Assembly: GCF_037102585.1 (NCBI RefSeq)
Contig: NW_027043822.1
Location: 248,001-312,000, forward strand
Reading direction: 5' to 3'
DNA length: 64,000 bases
DNA from: Saccharomycopsis crataegensis
Lineage: Eukaryota > Ascomycota > Saccharomycetes > Ascoideales > Saccharomycopsidaceae
Shown: positions 30,903 to 41,483 of the stretch, piece by piece
Layout: the number at the start of each line of letters is the position of its first letter
Position numbering within the stretch: position 1 is the first letter of the stretch
The notes under the pieces: generated by a model
The model's database searches: none
Told to the model about the DNA's origin: nothing
What the model saw: only the letters and a program-made list of their open reading frames with translations
Translations under genes and position numbers: made by a program

Positions 30903-31823
30903 TCATAACTTCCAATCCCTGAACCCGTCTTTCTCAAAAACCACTTTATTTTGCACAGTACCCACTTTCTCCAACTTACAAACACAAACGTCGCCATCTT
31001 GTAGCCATTTTGGATCTTTCATTCCCGCAGCCACCCCACCAGGGGTCCCGGTCCAAATGATATCCCCCGGCATCAAAGTAGTGCCTTGACTCAAGAAATG
31101 CACTAGCTCGACAACGTCAAAGATCATGTCCCCGGTAGTACTATCTTGACGAAGCTCTCCGTTGACGTACGACGAGATTTGCAAATCGTTGGGGTTACCC
31201 ACTACCGATGGCGACACGATCGCTGGGCCAAATGGCGCCCAAGTATCGAACATTTTCCCGGTAGTGAACTGCGACCCGCCTCTAGCAATCTGCCAGGTTC
31301 TTTGAGAAACGTCGTTCCCTACAGAGTACCCGAGGATATATTCGGAAACTTTGTCCTTTGGGATATTGGTCCCGGCTTTCCCAATGACCACCACCAATTC
31401 GGTTTCGTAATCGACTTGCGGCTTGGTATCTTTTGGATCATTTGGGTTGCCCACCACCTGGGCAAAACGAGGCACGATAATTGAGTCATTTGGCCCGGCA
31501 GCGGCGGTGGCAGGCTTGTAAAACCCTACTGGGAACTTTGGTTTAGGAGACCCAAGTTCCGCGGCGTGTTTGGAGTAATTGAGGCCAATTAGACGGACGG
31601 TTCCCAATTGAGATGGGGCGATGGGACAAAGCAATTGGGCCACTGGTTTGATCTGGTTGGTGATGGTGTAGGACGAAGAAAACACATCGCCGACAATAAC
31701 GTGGGCCTCCTTGGTGAATCTGGGGTCGAAAGTTTCCGGGGTGGTGGTGGAAGGCACGATGGCATCGCCAAAGTACACCTTGCTGTCGGTGGAGACGAAT
31801 CTGATAAGACGTTTGAAGGACAT
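30903..31823 (-). CDS. fumarylacetoacetate hydrolase (FAH) family enzyme
   Basis: 306 residues from the ATG at 31823 (MSFKRLIRFVSTDSKVYFG); the frame continues upstream through CT-rich DNA that is probably leader. The FAH fold is seen in LIGLNYSKHAAELG, the metal-site segment VDYETELVVVIGK and GYSVGNDVSQRTWQ, and the C-terminal GDIIWTGTPGGVA loop. Relatives include acylpyruvate hydrolases, oxaloacetate decarboxylases and 2-hydroxyhepta-2,4-dienedioate isomerases that act on 2-oxo acids using Mg2+ or Mn2+. The exact substrate cannot be read from sequence; it is not fumarylacetoacetase itself, which is longer. Divergently transcribed from PEX5 with 420 bases between them. Confidence 0.9.
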   Translation of the reverse strand: MSFKRLIRFVSTDSKVYFGDAIVPSTTTPETFDPRFTKEAHVIVGDVFSSSYTITNQIKPVAQLLCPIAPSQLGTVRLIGLNYSKHAAELGSPKPKFPVGFYKPATAAAGPNDSIIVPRFAQVVGNPNDPKDTKPQVDYETELVVVIGKAGTNIPKDKVSEYILGYSVGNDVSQRTWQIARGGSQFTTGKMFDTWAPFGPAIVSPSVVGNPNDLQISSYVNGELRQDSTTGDMIFDVVELVHFLSQGTTLMPGDIIWTGTPGGVAAGMKDPKWLQDGDVCVCKLEKVGTVQNKVVFEKDGFRDWKL

Positions 31824-31993
31824 GTTTGTTTGTTTGGAGGGGGAGGGGGAGAAAAGATAGGGAGAAAACAGCGAAGGAAGACAATTAATGGTGGAGTGAG
31901 GACGAGGAGGAGAAGAGAGAGAGAGAGGGCTCTTTTGTAGTAGGAAACTCCCGTCGGGATCGACCTGCCCCCACACCCACACGCACACCTCAC

Positions 31994-31994
<1 letters not shown>

Positions 31995-32035
<41 letters not shown>
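31995..32035. repeat. (CT)n tract in shared promoter
   Basis: About twenty CT units with one TT interruption. Such tracts in yeast promoters often exclude nucleosomes or bind GAGA-like factors; here that is inference. Confidence 0.9.
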
Positions 32036-32088
32036 AGAGCGAGGACGGACAGAGGACAGAAAAGGAGGTCTGGCACCCGGGACACCGG

Positions 32089-32102
32089 CCCCCCCCCCCC
32101 CC
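32089..32102 (+). repeat. C14 homopolymer
   Basis: Fourteen consecutive C bases between the CT tract and PEX5. G/C homopolymers of this length are uncommon compared with the many A/T runs in the window. Confidence 0.85.
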
Positions 32103-32243
32103 GTGACTGATAAGTTTTCGATGCGAGCCGGAGATTTTAAATTAATTTGGATAGGATACTTTTACTATCACTGGGTATCAAATAATGTTATATAATATAC
32201 TCTTTGGATATACTCTCCAGGCACAGAATTAAGTACAGTTACC

Positions 32244-34091
32244 ATGTTCTCTGGTGCAGAGTGCTCGACTAGCAAGAACCCCCTCGCCCAGTTTGCAAAC
32301 AGAGGGATCAACACCGACACCTCCCTCCACAAGGGCCCGTCGCTCCTTCATGGGCCCTCCTCCTCCTCCTCCTCCTCCTCCTTCCCTAACCAAATGGCCC
32401 AAGAACGGGCCATGTCCGCCAACGACGCCACTAAGTTCAACCAGTTCTACCACAGTGATAATAACCATGGCTTAACAACAGAAACAGCAACATCTCCCAA
32501 TGTCATGGCAATGCCTTTAAATATGCAATCGATGAACCGTGAACTTGCCTCGATCCAACGCTCGATGATTGCAGCTGGTGGTGGTGCTTCTAGATCAATG
32601 ACTGGTGCTCCCACCGCCACCACCGCCAGTAATAACTGGTCTCAAGAATTCAACTCACCGGGGACTACTAGTGTTACCATGGCAGCAAAAACCTCGACCA
32701 ATGCGGCGATTTCCCAAAATTTCTCTGGTCAAGGCCATTATCAACCCCGGTTTATGAATCAGTTAATGTTTGCCAATTCAGCCATGGCAAGAATGGATGT
32801 CGGAGGTCAAGCCCCCCAAGTCTCAAATCAGAATATTAATATCAATTGGGATGATCATTTCAAGGACGTGGAGCAGGAAATCTCCAGCTCCAAAGAAAAA
32901 TTGCAAGTCGTCGACGACGAAGAAGAAGAAGAAGAAGAAGAAGTGGTCGAAGAAATCCTCCTGTCCAATACCCAGGCTCAAGAAGACGGGATGTCCGAAA
33001 CTTTTGAAGAACTTTGGAATAACATGAAACAAAATGACGATATTGATTACGACAATATCCATAATGGATTTCTCGGGGGTAATAGTAATAGCAGCATGCA
33101 TCCTGGATTCGACGTTTATAAATTTGAAGACACCGAGAATAACCAATTCCTTGATCTTGATGATCCATACCTGATTGGGCTTCAGTTGATGGAAAACGGG
33201 GCGAAATTAAGCGAGGCGGCCCTTGCGTTTGAAGCCGCGGTCCAAAAAGATCCAAAACACATCGATGCCTGGTTGAAACTCGGGGAAGTTCAAAGTGCCA
33301 ACGAGAAGGAAAAACCAGGGATCATTGCCTATAACCAGGTACTCAAATTGGATCCTCATAATTTGACGGCATTAATGAATTCAGCCATTGGGTACATCAA
33401 TGAAGGATACGATAACCTGGTACTGGAGAACTTGAAACAATGGATCTTCACCAAATACCCTCAATCGGCAGCGATTTTCAAACAAATAGACCAAACTAAA
33501 GAAACCGAGAATTCAGAAACCGGGATGCATTTCCATTACCTTGACAGATTTGCTTCGTTGACAGAGACATTTTTGTCGATTATTAGGGCCGATCCCGCGA
33601 CAGCAGGAAACGACGCTGATCTTCAATTAGGATTGGGGGCGCTTTTCTACGCCACTGGTGATTTCAATAAGACCATTGATTGTTTCCAAACTGCGTTGAG
33701 AATCCAGCCGAACGATGAAATTCTTTGGAATAGATTAGGAGCCGCGTTGGCCAATTCCAACCGGTCAGAAGAAGCGATCAATGCGTATTACCGGGCGTTA
33801 CAACTTAAACCAAGTTTTGTAAGAGCTCGGTACAATTTGGGGGTGTCGTGTATTAATATTGGCTGTTATAAAGAGGCGGCAGAGCATTTATTGGCAGGGC
33901 TAAGTTTACATAAAGTTGAAGGAGGGAAAGATATCCAAGATGGAGAGATATTTAATATCGATAATAACCAGAGTAATAGTTTGCTAGAGAGTTTGAAGAG
34001 GGTTTTTCTTTCGATGGAAAGACATGATTTGTTGGATAAAGTTGAGCCAAATATGAATTTGGATCAGTTTAGGAAAGAATTCAATTTTTGA
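32244..34091 (+). CDS. PEX5: peroxisomal PTS1 import receptor
   Basis: 615 residues from the ATG at 32244. It recognises C-terminal SKL-type signals in the cytosol, docks at Pex13/14 and delivers cargo into peroxisomes. The N-terminal Cys7 (mono-ubiquitination site of the family) is followed by NPLAQF. Two WxxxF docking motifs, WSQEF (132-136) and WDDHF (202-206), lie in the disordered half. A Ser run and an acidic run are encoded by TCC and GAA repeats. The C-terminal TPR half (about 310-590) has LMENGAKLSEAALAFEAAV and NRLGAALANSNRSEEAINAYYRALQLKPSFVRARYNLG. The stop is followed after six bases by a giant ATTT tract. Confidence 0.97.
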   Translation: MFSGAECSTSKNPLAQFANRGINTDTSLHKGPSLLHGPSSSSSSSSFPNQMAQERAMSANDATKFNQFYHSDNNHGLTTETATSPNVMAMPLNMQSMNRELASIQRSMIAAGGGASRSMTGAPTATTASNNWSQEFNSPGTTSVTMAAKTSTNAAISQNFSGQGHYQPRFMNQLMFANSAMARMDVGGQAPQVSNQNININWDDHFKDVEQEISSSKEKLQVVDDEEEEEEEEVVEEILLSNTQAQEDGMSETFEELWNNMKQNDDIDYDNIHNGFLGGNSNSSMHPGFDVYKFEDTENNQFLDLDDPYLIGLQLMENGAKLSEAALAFEAAVQKDPKHIDAWLKLGEVQSANEKEKPGIIAYNQVLKLDPHNLTALMNSAIGYINEGYDNLVLENLKQWIFTKYPQSAAIFKQIDQTKETENSETGMHFHYLDRFASLTETFLSIIRADPATAGNDADLQLGLGALFYATGDFNKTIDCFQTALRIQPNDEILWNRLGAALANSNRSEEAINAYYRALQLKPSFVRARYNLGVSCINIGCYKEAAEHLLAGLSLHKVEGGKDIQDGEIFNIDNNQSNSLLESLKRVFLSMERHDLLDKVEPNMNLDQFRKEFNF

Positions 34092-34876
<785 letters not shown>

Positions 34877-36016
34877 ATGACAATCACCTCTATTCTTCGA
34901 ACTCTTCATTCGATCCAAAACCAATCATTACCACAAGCTTTTTCTTCCTACAATCAACTAGATATTTCACAAATCACGTCACAAATATTAGTGTGTTCCG
35001 AGCCGGTGAGTACTGGCAAGTTACCGTCGATATGGTACAAAAACTCGCTTAATGAATTGATCAAGTATCTTAATTTCAATCACCCCAATAAATGGTTAAT
35101 TGTCAACCTTCAACAGGAGCCTAGCCAGTACGAAGATTGTCAGGTATTTGGCAATGTGGTGCACCATCCGTTTCCCGACCACCAACCCCCACCGTTCGTG
35201 ATGTTTGTGAAGATTGTGAAAACCATCCATCGATATTTATCTGAGGACGGTGACCGGATAGTGTTGATCCATTGTAAAGCCGGGAAAGGTCGTTCAGGGA
35301 CCGTGGTATGTGGGTACTTGATGAACTATTATCACATTGGGGCCGATGAGGCCAATCGGTACTACAGTGCCAAAAGAATGCGATGGGGGATGACGGGGGT
35401 ATCGATTCATAGCCAACAACGATACTTGGGGTATTTTGAACAATGGACGAAAATGGGGAAACTCGAACAGATTAAAGTAATGGGGAATGCTGTTGCTGGG
35501 AAGAAGATGATGAAGGTGTACGGGATTAGGGTGATTGATCGGAGTTTCTTGGAGTTGGATCCCAAAGATTTGCGGGTGCTGGTTTGGGATTATTATGACA
35601 CCAGAGGGGAAATGCGGCTAGTTTGGAAAGCCGAGGGAGGTTATCAAGGGGAGCAGCAGCAGCAGCAGCAGCAGGCGGCCAGGGTTGAGCGATGTGGAGT
35701 GACGGAAGGCGGCCCAAAGAATGTGGTGTATTACCGGTTTAAGCAGCCTTTGTACACCAATTGCGACGTCCGGATAGTTTTGGGTAATCGTAATGCGCGG
35801 TGGGGGTTGGGACTAGTGGACCATTGCGGGTTTTGGTTCCACGGATACTTCGAGAAGAACAAGGAGAAGACAAAGACAAAGACAAGTACCACTGAAAGTA
35901 GTGGAAATACGGTGTTCAGCATTGCCCACAGAGAAACAGACGGGTATTGTGGGCTGGGGATCAGGCCAGGGTTGCAATTGTTTGAGCGGGTTGAGGTTGT
36001 GTATTACTGCAAGTGA
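34877..36016 (+). CDS. TEP1: PTEN-family phosphoinositide 3-phosphatase
   Basis: 379 residues from the ATG at 34877. The dual-specificity phosphatase domain (about 20-195) has the general-acid loop HPFPDHQPPP (Asp101) and the P-loop HCKAGKGRSG (132-141, nucleophile Cys133). Both P-loop lysines of human PTEN, which favour PIP3, are kept, whereas S. cerevisiae Tep1 as I recall it has HCRMGKGRSG. A C2-like domain (about 210-379) carries a poly-Gln run (CAG repeats). Expected role: removal of the 3-phosphate from phosphoinositides; in yeasts Tep1 is linked to sporulation. No long regulatory tail follows the C2 domain. The start codon abuts an A17 run. Confidence 0.93.
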   Translation: MTITSILRTLHSIQNQSLPQAFSSYNQLDISQITSQILVCSEPVSTGKLPSIWYKNSLNELIKYLNFNHPNKWLIVNLQQEPSQYEDCQVFGNVVHHPFPDHQPPPFVMFVKIVKTIHRYLSEDGDRIVLIHCKAGKGRSGTVVCGYLMNYYHIGADEANRYYSAKRMRWGMTGVSIHSQQRYLGYFEQWTKMGKLEQIKVMGNAVAGKKMMKVYGIRVIDRSFLELDPKDLRVLVWDYYDTRGEMRLVWKAEGGYQGEQQQQQQQAARVERCGVTEGGPKNVVYYRFKQPLYTNCDVRIVLGNRNARWGLGLVDHCGFWFHGYFEKNKEKTKTKTSTTESSGNTVFSIAHRETDGYCGLGIRPGLQLFERVEVVYYCK

Positions 36017-36935
36017 ATGAATGGGTGTCGATCGTTTTGACAGGGAAACTAGAGGAGGCAAATATGTTTATATATATATATATATATATCTGATGTATAA
36101 TAGATATTATTTAGGATTTTTTCTATTGAGGGGGAGAGTATTATTAGTGAGGGTGTGTGGTAATATAATATATGATATAATAAATAATATGTTATATAAT
36201 ATAATATAACATATGATATGATATGATAAGGTGGCCGGAGTGCGCGGAGGGGTTTCCCGTGTTTCTTTTTCATTCCGAAGGGGGCGATTTTTCTGATTTT
36301 CTGATTTTCTGATTTCGATTTCTGATTTTTGTTGTTGTTGTTGTTGTTGTTGTTGATGCCAACTGCAACTGCTTTTTTCTTTATTTTTGCTCTCTTCCCA
36401 TAGTATATCCTTCCACTGCTGTCCCAGTTACAAGCTAGTTCTTACTACTTCGCCATACTTGCATTTGCCTGGTCGTGTTTTTTTTTTTTTCTGTTTTCTT
36501 TTCATTCCAGTCTATCCTTTTGACTCGTATCATCATCATCATCATCATCATCATTATCATCATTTTTTTTTATTATTATTATTATAAGTATCCAGGGGTC
36601 CTCAAATTATCATTATCCTCATTTCTAACAAGACAAGACGCTTTGGCCGCCAATGATATAACATTTCAGATACATCACCTTTGTCCTTGTTTGTTTTTGC
36701 TTAGCTATTAAATTCATATTATATTAAACAATCATATCTGCGACACTTTTAACGATTTTTTTTTTTTTTTTTTCTAAGAAAACTCTCCACCTTATATCAT
36801 CATTTTCATTTTTTTACATGCTAGTTTGTGGTTATTACTAGAGAATCATCAATATTAGATATCACCAATTACAATAATATCCCTTGCTATAAAACCACCA
36901 CCATCAACAATCATCATCATATATCATTGAATATC
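36017..36935. other. intergenic
   Basis: It holds AT dinucleotides (36069-36088), a palindromic ATATAATATA region, GTT and CAT repeats, and a T16 run near 36759. The next gene's frame is open up to 36828, but only from a GTG; the first ATG is 36936. Confidence 0.45.
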
Positions 36936-38429
36936 ATGTTTAGCAAGTTCCCCAGGAAATCAAAGCAGAAAATGGGCGATGATCCAGAGCCCCCTGCCAG
37001 AGCCAGGATCACCAGATCAAAATTTAAAGAATCCAAACCTGACAATAACCAGGAACAACAACAAGATGATAATGGAGAAGAAGAAGAACAAGAAGATGAT
37101 AATGATCGAGAAGAAGATCGAGAAGAAAATCAAGATCAAGATAATAAAGATAATACCGAAGATGAAGATGAAGATGAAGGAGAAAAAATGAATATTGATA
37201 TTGAAGAATCCAAGCAGCGAAGCCCTCATAATAATGCATTCAAACATTCAGATTTCTCATTAAATGATTTACTCAAATGGGATAAATCAGAAGAATCATT
37301 AGTGTCAATGTTAAAACTCCAAATCGAAAGAGAACGATCGCAACAAGAACAATTGAAACTTCAAAACATTAAGAAAACCATGGAAGTGTTAAATATGGCC
37401 ATCAATTACAAAATCCCCAACGATTCCATCGCCTTGATTTTCAATAACCGTGTCCCAGTATCTTTGGAAGACGCTAAAAGAAAACTTGTCGCCGCCCGCA
37501 CTACCGCGTACAATAATAATAAAAATACTCTTCCAGAAAGAAGTAATACTGCTGCTACTACCACCACCACGGCCCCATCAGGAACCGTTAGTAAACCATA
37601 TACCCATACTCGAGGCACCAGCCGTTCACAATCATCATCATCGATATCCTCGCTGAGCACGTCTAACCAACCAACCACCTCGGTTTTTAAAGTCAATATC
37701 CCCCAACAAGTCCAGTACCAATTCCATCAATGGCACCCATCGATCGGGTCTCGTAAAATGGCCACCCTGCCCGATGTGTCCACCGCCTCGTCGATTCCTG
37801 GCGGGCAAAACCAAAGTTTTATGACCACCATTGGTTCCGGCACCACCACCTCGACTTTAATGTCGCCATCATCATCACAAAATAATATCAGTACCTCCCA
37901 GATTATCCCACCGTTGATGGGCTCGCCCACCCCGCGATCGCCACTTCGCCGTAGCGTCGGCCATCGACGTGGATTATCCGATACCCTGGCATTCAACCAT
38001 AATGGACGACAATCACAGTTCATGGGTCCGTCATTATCATCGTCATCCCCATCGAAAATTTCCAAGTCCACCACCATCACAAGCAATATTAATCATCATA
38101 ATCATCATCATAAACGGGGTCATAATTCATCGCATTCTCGCCAAGGATCAATCGATGGCACCATCACCAGAAATTTTGTGTTTCCTTTGACTTCGTCCCC
38201 GGCCACCGGGGTCAGTGTTAATTCATCGATATCCCAAGGCCCAACGATTTCTCAACCATCGCCGGGACTTGTCCCCTTGATGTCACAATTCCAACAAGTG
38301 GCGAATAATCCTAGTGCGATGTCTCAAAGACAACTCCTGCCATCGAGAAACCCAATCAAGGGGCATAAGAAAGCGCAATCGAAAACCGATGTGAATTTCA
38401 TGATCTCGCCACCTGATGAGCATATATGA
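36936..38429 (+). CDS. unrecognised low-complexity protein, 497 aa
   Basis: Start ATG at 36936. I do not recognise the family. A basic start (FSKFPRKSKQKMG) leads into a long acidic Glu/Asp/Asn run (about 35-100). One region of normal composition (about 110-200) contains FSLNDLLKWDKSEESLVSMLKL and a charged helix (IERERSQQEQLKLQNIKKTMEVLNMAI), likely the conserved core and a coiled coil. The rest is Ser/Thr/Pro/His-rich with RSVGHRRGLSDT and SHSRQGSID, which look like basophilic-kinase phosphorylation sites (RxxS). A regulatory protein is likely; nothing more can be said. Confidence 0.75.
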   Translation: MFSKFPRKSKQKMGDDPEPPARARITRSKFKESKPDNNQEQQQDDNGEEEEQEDDNDREEDREENQDQDNKDNTEDEDEDEGEKMNIDIEESKQRSPHNNAFKHSDFSLNDLLKWDKSEESLVSMLKLQIERERSQQEQLKLQNIKKTMEVLNMAINYKIPNDSIALIFNNRVPVSLEDAKRKLVAARTTAYNNNKNTLPERSNTAATTTTTAPSGTVSKPYTHTRGTSRSQSSSSISSLSTSNQPTTSVFKVNIPQQVQYQFHQWHPSIGSRKMATLPDVSTASSIPGGQNQSFMTTIGSGTTTSTLMSPSSSQNNISTSQIIPPLMGSPTPRSPLRRSVGHRRGLSDTLAFNHNGRQSQFMGPSLSSSSPSKISKSTTITSNINHHNHHHKRGHNSSHSRQGSIDGTITRNFVFPLTSSPATGVSVNSSISQGPTISQPSPGLVPLMSQFQQVANNPSAMSQRQLLPSRNPIKGHKKAQSKTDVNFMISPPDEHI

Positions 38430-38717
38430 AGAGAGATGATATATTAGTTGATGGGAATTTCTTACCATGATGCTGTCTACTGATAAGCATATATAAAAAA
38501 AGATGAAGAAGCATTAATATTATTATTTAGTTTTTCTTTTTTTTTTTCAAATATCACAATGAATTTGATTAACTTTCATGGTTTTTTTTTCAATCTTTTG
38601 AATCAACTAGAATCAATTTGAATAATTTTTCTGGGTTGATGTGTGCTTTTCAAATTAGAATCAATTTGATTACCTCTGATGTTGCTCAATTTTAGATTGA
38701 ATTCCATTAACTTTGGT

Positions 38718-38723
<6 letters not shown>

Positions 38724-38753
<30 letters not shown>
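38724..38753. repeat. (GA)n microsatellite
   Basis: Fifteen GA units. Confidence 0.9.
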
Positions 38754-38757
<4 letters not shown>

Positions 38758-39350
38758 CTACAAAGAAAAGGAAATTATCATTATTATTATTATTATACAA
38801 GCTGGTGGTGGTCTTATCATTCATTCTTCGGATGATATTTCCAACTAATTCCTAAATATGAATCTTCTTATGATTTTTCTCAAATACATGCATTTTTTTT
38901 TTTTGTTTCATACATACCCTATATCTTTTTTTTTGGATATGAGAATTCCCAAATAATATTGGAATTTGAAACTGTAAATCGATCATCAGAACGAGATGAA
39001 CAAATGGATTCTCAATTATTAGAACTAACTAATGTGAAGAAGAACAAATGAATTCTCAATAATTAATAACTGAAGAGAAGAAGAAGAAGAAGAAGAAGAA
39101 GAAGAAATTCCCACATAAACTACAGAATATATATCCTTTTAATCAAACTAAAAAAAAACGAAATTATCAATTGAAAAGAGTGTGGTTTCCCAAGTTAATC
39201 AAAAATATCACTTCATTGGATTGATTTTATTCTCTCACGTTTACAAACCCCAATTCTTATTATTATTATAATTATTAATTACCGTATATTTATGCCAGAT
39301 TTTTTGGAAATTATGAATTTCATTAAACATTTGCTCTTTTTTGTATGTTT

Positions 39351-39352
<2 letters not shown>

Positions 39353-39412
<60 letters not shown>
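39353..39412. repeat. T60 homopolymer (A60 on the LAP2 sense strand)
   Basis: Sixty consecutive T bases. Read on the minus strand they form an A60 tract beginning seven bases after the LAP2 stop codon. Confidence 0.93.
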
Positions 39413-39419
39413 CGATCTA

Positions 39420-41483
39420 TTATTCTAAATCAATATCTTTCTTCACCATGGCCACACAAATTGGATGATAAGATTTTTCAAACTTTCTGAAAGTGGCCAC
39501 TGCCAATTCACGATCGCACTCGTTCAATAAAATGTAACCAGGACGAACAAACTTCATACGCCCCACGGTTCCCAACCAATCAGCACATTCGGAGTAAATT
39601 GATGATTCACGACCCACAAGCAAAAGACGATACACCCGGAACTTCACTTCGGCATTGTTGTTCTTGACAATACGAGAGTATTGACTAATGAATTGCAAAG
39701 CAGTACGACCATTGACAGAATCAAGGATGTTGTGCTCCTTGTGTAAAGTTAAGAGGTTATCAAGGAACACCACAAGTTGGTTAGAAGAATAACTGGCAAC
39801 GTCATTGTCGTTGAAAACTTTCGCCAAATGTGAAGCACTAAGTTGTTCCCCAGCTTCATTGGCTTTTAAAATCATCGAATACCAACGTTTAGACAAAGAA
39901 AAACACACATCGACCATCGAGGTATCGAATTTCGGCTGTGGTGGGAGACCGGTTTTCAATAACCAAGTTTCGTAATCGACCTCCAACAATTTGAGGTAAA
40001 GCTCATAATCGTAATTGTAGTAGAACGCACGCAACGCTTCGATGAATTGGTAAGAATCTAACGATTGTTTACGGAAAGTGGTGAAATAATGTTTGATAAA
40101 TGGGTCAAAGTTCTCGTACCCACCAACGACATTTTCCAAATGGAACAAGAAATTGAAACCCTTTTCGTACGGCACGGTACTGAAAGCGTCATCTGGATCA
40201 CTACCGTCTTTCAAATTCTGGATCATTTTTGTGAATTTGTCGTCCATACGTTCAAGACTTTCTTCCAAATCTTTCCAACCGATAATCGCGCTGAAATGAC
40301 GGTAAGGTTCGCCGTGGATTCCCGCCAAAATACGACGTTCCAAATACACGGTCCACCCTTCATTAAGCCAGAAATGTTCCCAAGACGCGTTGGTGACCAA
40401 GTTACCGGCATAAGAATGGGCAAGTTCGTGGGCAATCACGTCAATGTTTTCGGAATCACCACTGACCACGGTGGAGTTGGCCAAGGTCAATTGAGGGTTT
40501 TCCATCCCCCCGTACGGGAAGGCCATTGGGGCAATGACAAAATCATAATTCTTCCATTCGTAATCAAACACAAGGTTTTCAAGGACGTTCAAGAATTTTT
40601 CCACCACTTCGTGTTTGAATTCATTAGCGCAACGCTCGATCCCCACTGGTTCGGTGTAAACTAGCGATCTAGGGCCGATACGGGAGCTGGTGATATCCCC
40701 ACTGACAATGGCAAAAAGATAAGATGGGATTGGCACTGGTTGGACGAAATGGTAAATGGTTGGATCGGTTTCGGCAGCCTGTTTTTCTTCGTCGATCAAA
40801 CACGATACAAGGGTCTTGTACGGCGACTTGACCCTGACGGCGAACGGCGATTTGACCGATGGGGTATCAAAACATGGATAAATGGCTCTGGCATGGATTG
40901 GTTCGGATTGCGAGAACAAGTATGGGTGTTTCTTACCATCAGTTAGAGATTTATCCAAGAATTGCAACGCGGTGGAGTCTTTGGTGGCCTTGAAGAAGAT
41001 GGTGACTTCGAGATGGTCGTTAGCGGCGATGGTGGCAGGGATCACCAAGGCTTTCCCGAGATTGTTAGCGAGGTTTTCTGATACGATCTTGTAGGCTGCT
41101 GGTTGGTGGTTGACCAAGACTTTGGAAACCACCACGGTAGTCAAGTCCAACATGATCTTGTCGGTGGCAGAATTGGCGGACAACTGATAAGTGACGGACC
41201 CATCAAGGATTTTTTCATCGAACTTGAGCTCGAAATCAAGCGCGGTTTGCTGGACTTTGAAAGCGGAGTAGTTCGAGTTTGTGGAGTAGTCAAGTTCTGG
41301 AGATGACTTTGGGGCCATCTTGGCGAGACATTCTGGAAGAGGAACAAAAGCCTGTTTTGCTGCTGCAGTCATCGTGATATTGTGTTTTGCACCAGAGGAG
41401 AAGGAGGAGAATAAACGAGAGAAAGCAGAGGGTCTGGGGATTACTATAGGAAGGATTCTCAAGCACAGCAGAGCAAGGGTCAT
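39420..41483 (-). CDS. LAP2: leukotriene-A4-hydrolase-type aminopeptidase
   Basis: 687 residues from the ATG at 41483 (671 in S. cerevisiae Lap2). An M1-family zinc metallopeptidase cleaving N-terminal residues, with epoxide-hydrolase activity in relatives. Zinc ligands are H352 and H356 (HELAH) and E375 (NEGW); the substrate-binding GGMEN box is at 325-329 and the catalytic-Tyr region PYEKGF near 441. An N-terminal extension (LALLCLRILPIVIPRPSAFSRLFSSFSS) looks like a mitochondrial or hydrophobic leader, matching the similar extension in S. cerevisiae. An internal Met38 (41372) could give a cytosolic form. An A60 tract follows the stop. Confidence 0.95.
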   Translation of the reverse strand: MTLALLCLRILPIVIPRPSAFSRLFSSFSSGAKHNITMTAAAKQAFVPLPECLAKMAPKSSPELDYSTNSNYSAFKVQQTALDFELKFDEKILDGSVTYQLSANSATDKIMLDLTTVVVSKVLVNHQPAAYKIVSENLANNLGKALVIPATIAANDHLEVTIFFKATKDSTALQFLDKSLTDGKKHPYLFSQSEPIHARAIYPCFDTPSVKSPFAVRVKSPYKTLVSCLIDEEKQAAETDPTIYHFVQPVPIPSYLFAIVSGDITSSRIGPRSLVYTEPVGIERCANEFKHEVVEKFLNVLENLVFDYEWKNYDFVIAPMAFPYGGMENPQLTLANSTVVSGDSENIDVIAHELAHSYAGNLVTNASWEHFWLNEGWTVYLERRILAGIHGEPYRHFSAIIGWKDLEESLERMDDKFTKMIQNLKDGSDPDDAFSTVPYEKGFNFLFHLENVVGGYENFDPFIKHYFTTFRKQSLDSYQFIEALRAFYYNYDYELYLKLLEVDYETWLLKTGLPPQPKFDTSMVDVCFSLSKRWYSMILKANEAGEQLSASHLAKVFNDNDVASYSSNQLVVFLDNLLTLHKEHNILDSVNGRTALQFISQYSRIVKNNNAEVKFRVYRLLLVGRESSIYSECADWLGTVGRMKFVRPGYILLNECDRELAVATFRKFEKSYHPICVAMVKKDIDLE

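Larger units (their letters stand above)
31824..32243. other. bidirectional promoter of the FAH-family gene and PEX5
   Basis: 420 bases with unusual composition: a (CT)n tract and a run of 14 C, in an otherwise AT-rich chromosome. The 5' leader of the FAH gene is purine-rich on the plus strand. Confidence 0.5.
38430..39419. other. convergent intergenic region, repeat-rich
   Basis: It contains an (AG)n tract (38724-38753), a (GAA)n tract (about 39075-39104) and T60. Two imperfect copies of AACAAATGGATTCTCAATTATTAG-like sequence lie near 39000 and 39045. No gene. Confidence 0.55.

Noticed and set aside
36828-36935. Upstream extension of the 497-residue gene
   Set aside because: It opens only with GTG; the first ATG is 36936 and the extra residues are AT-repeat translation.
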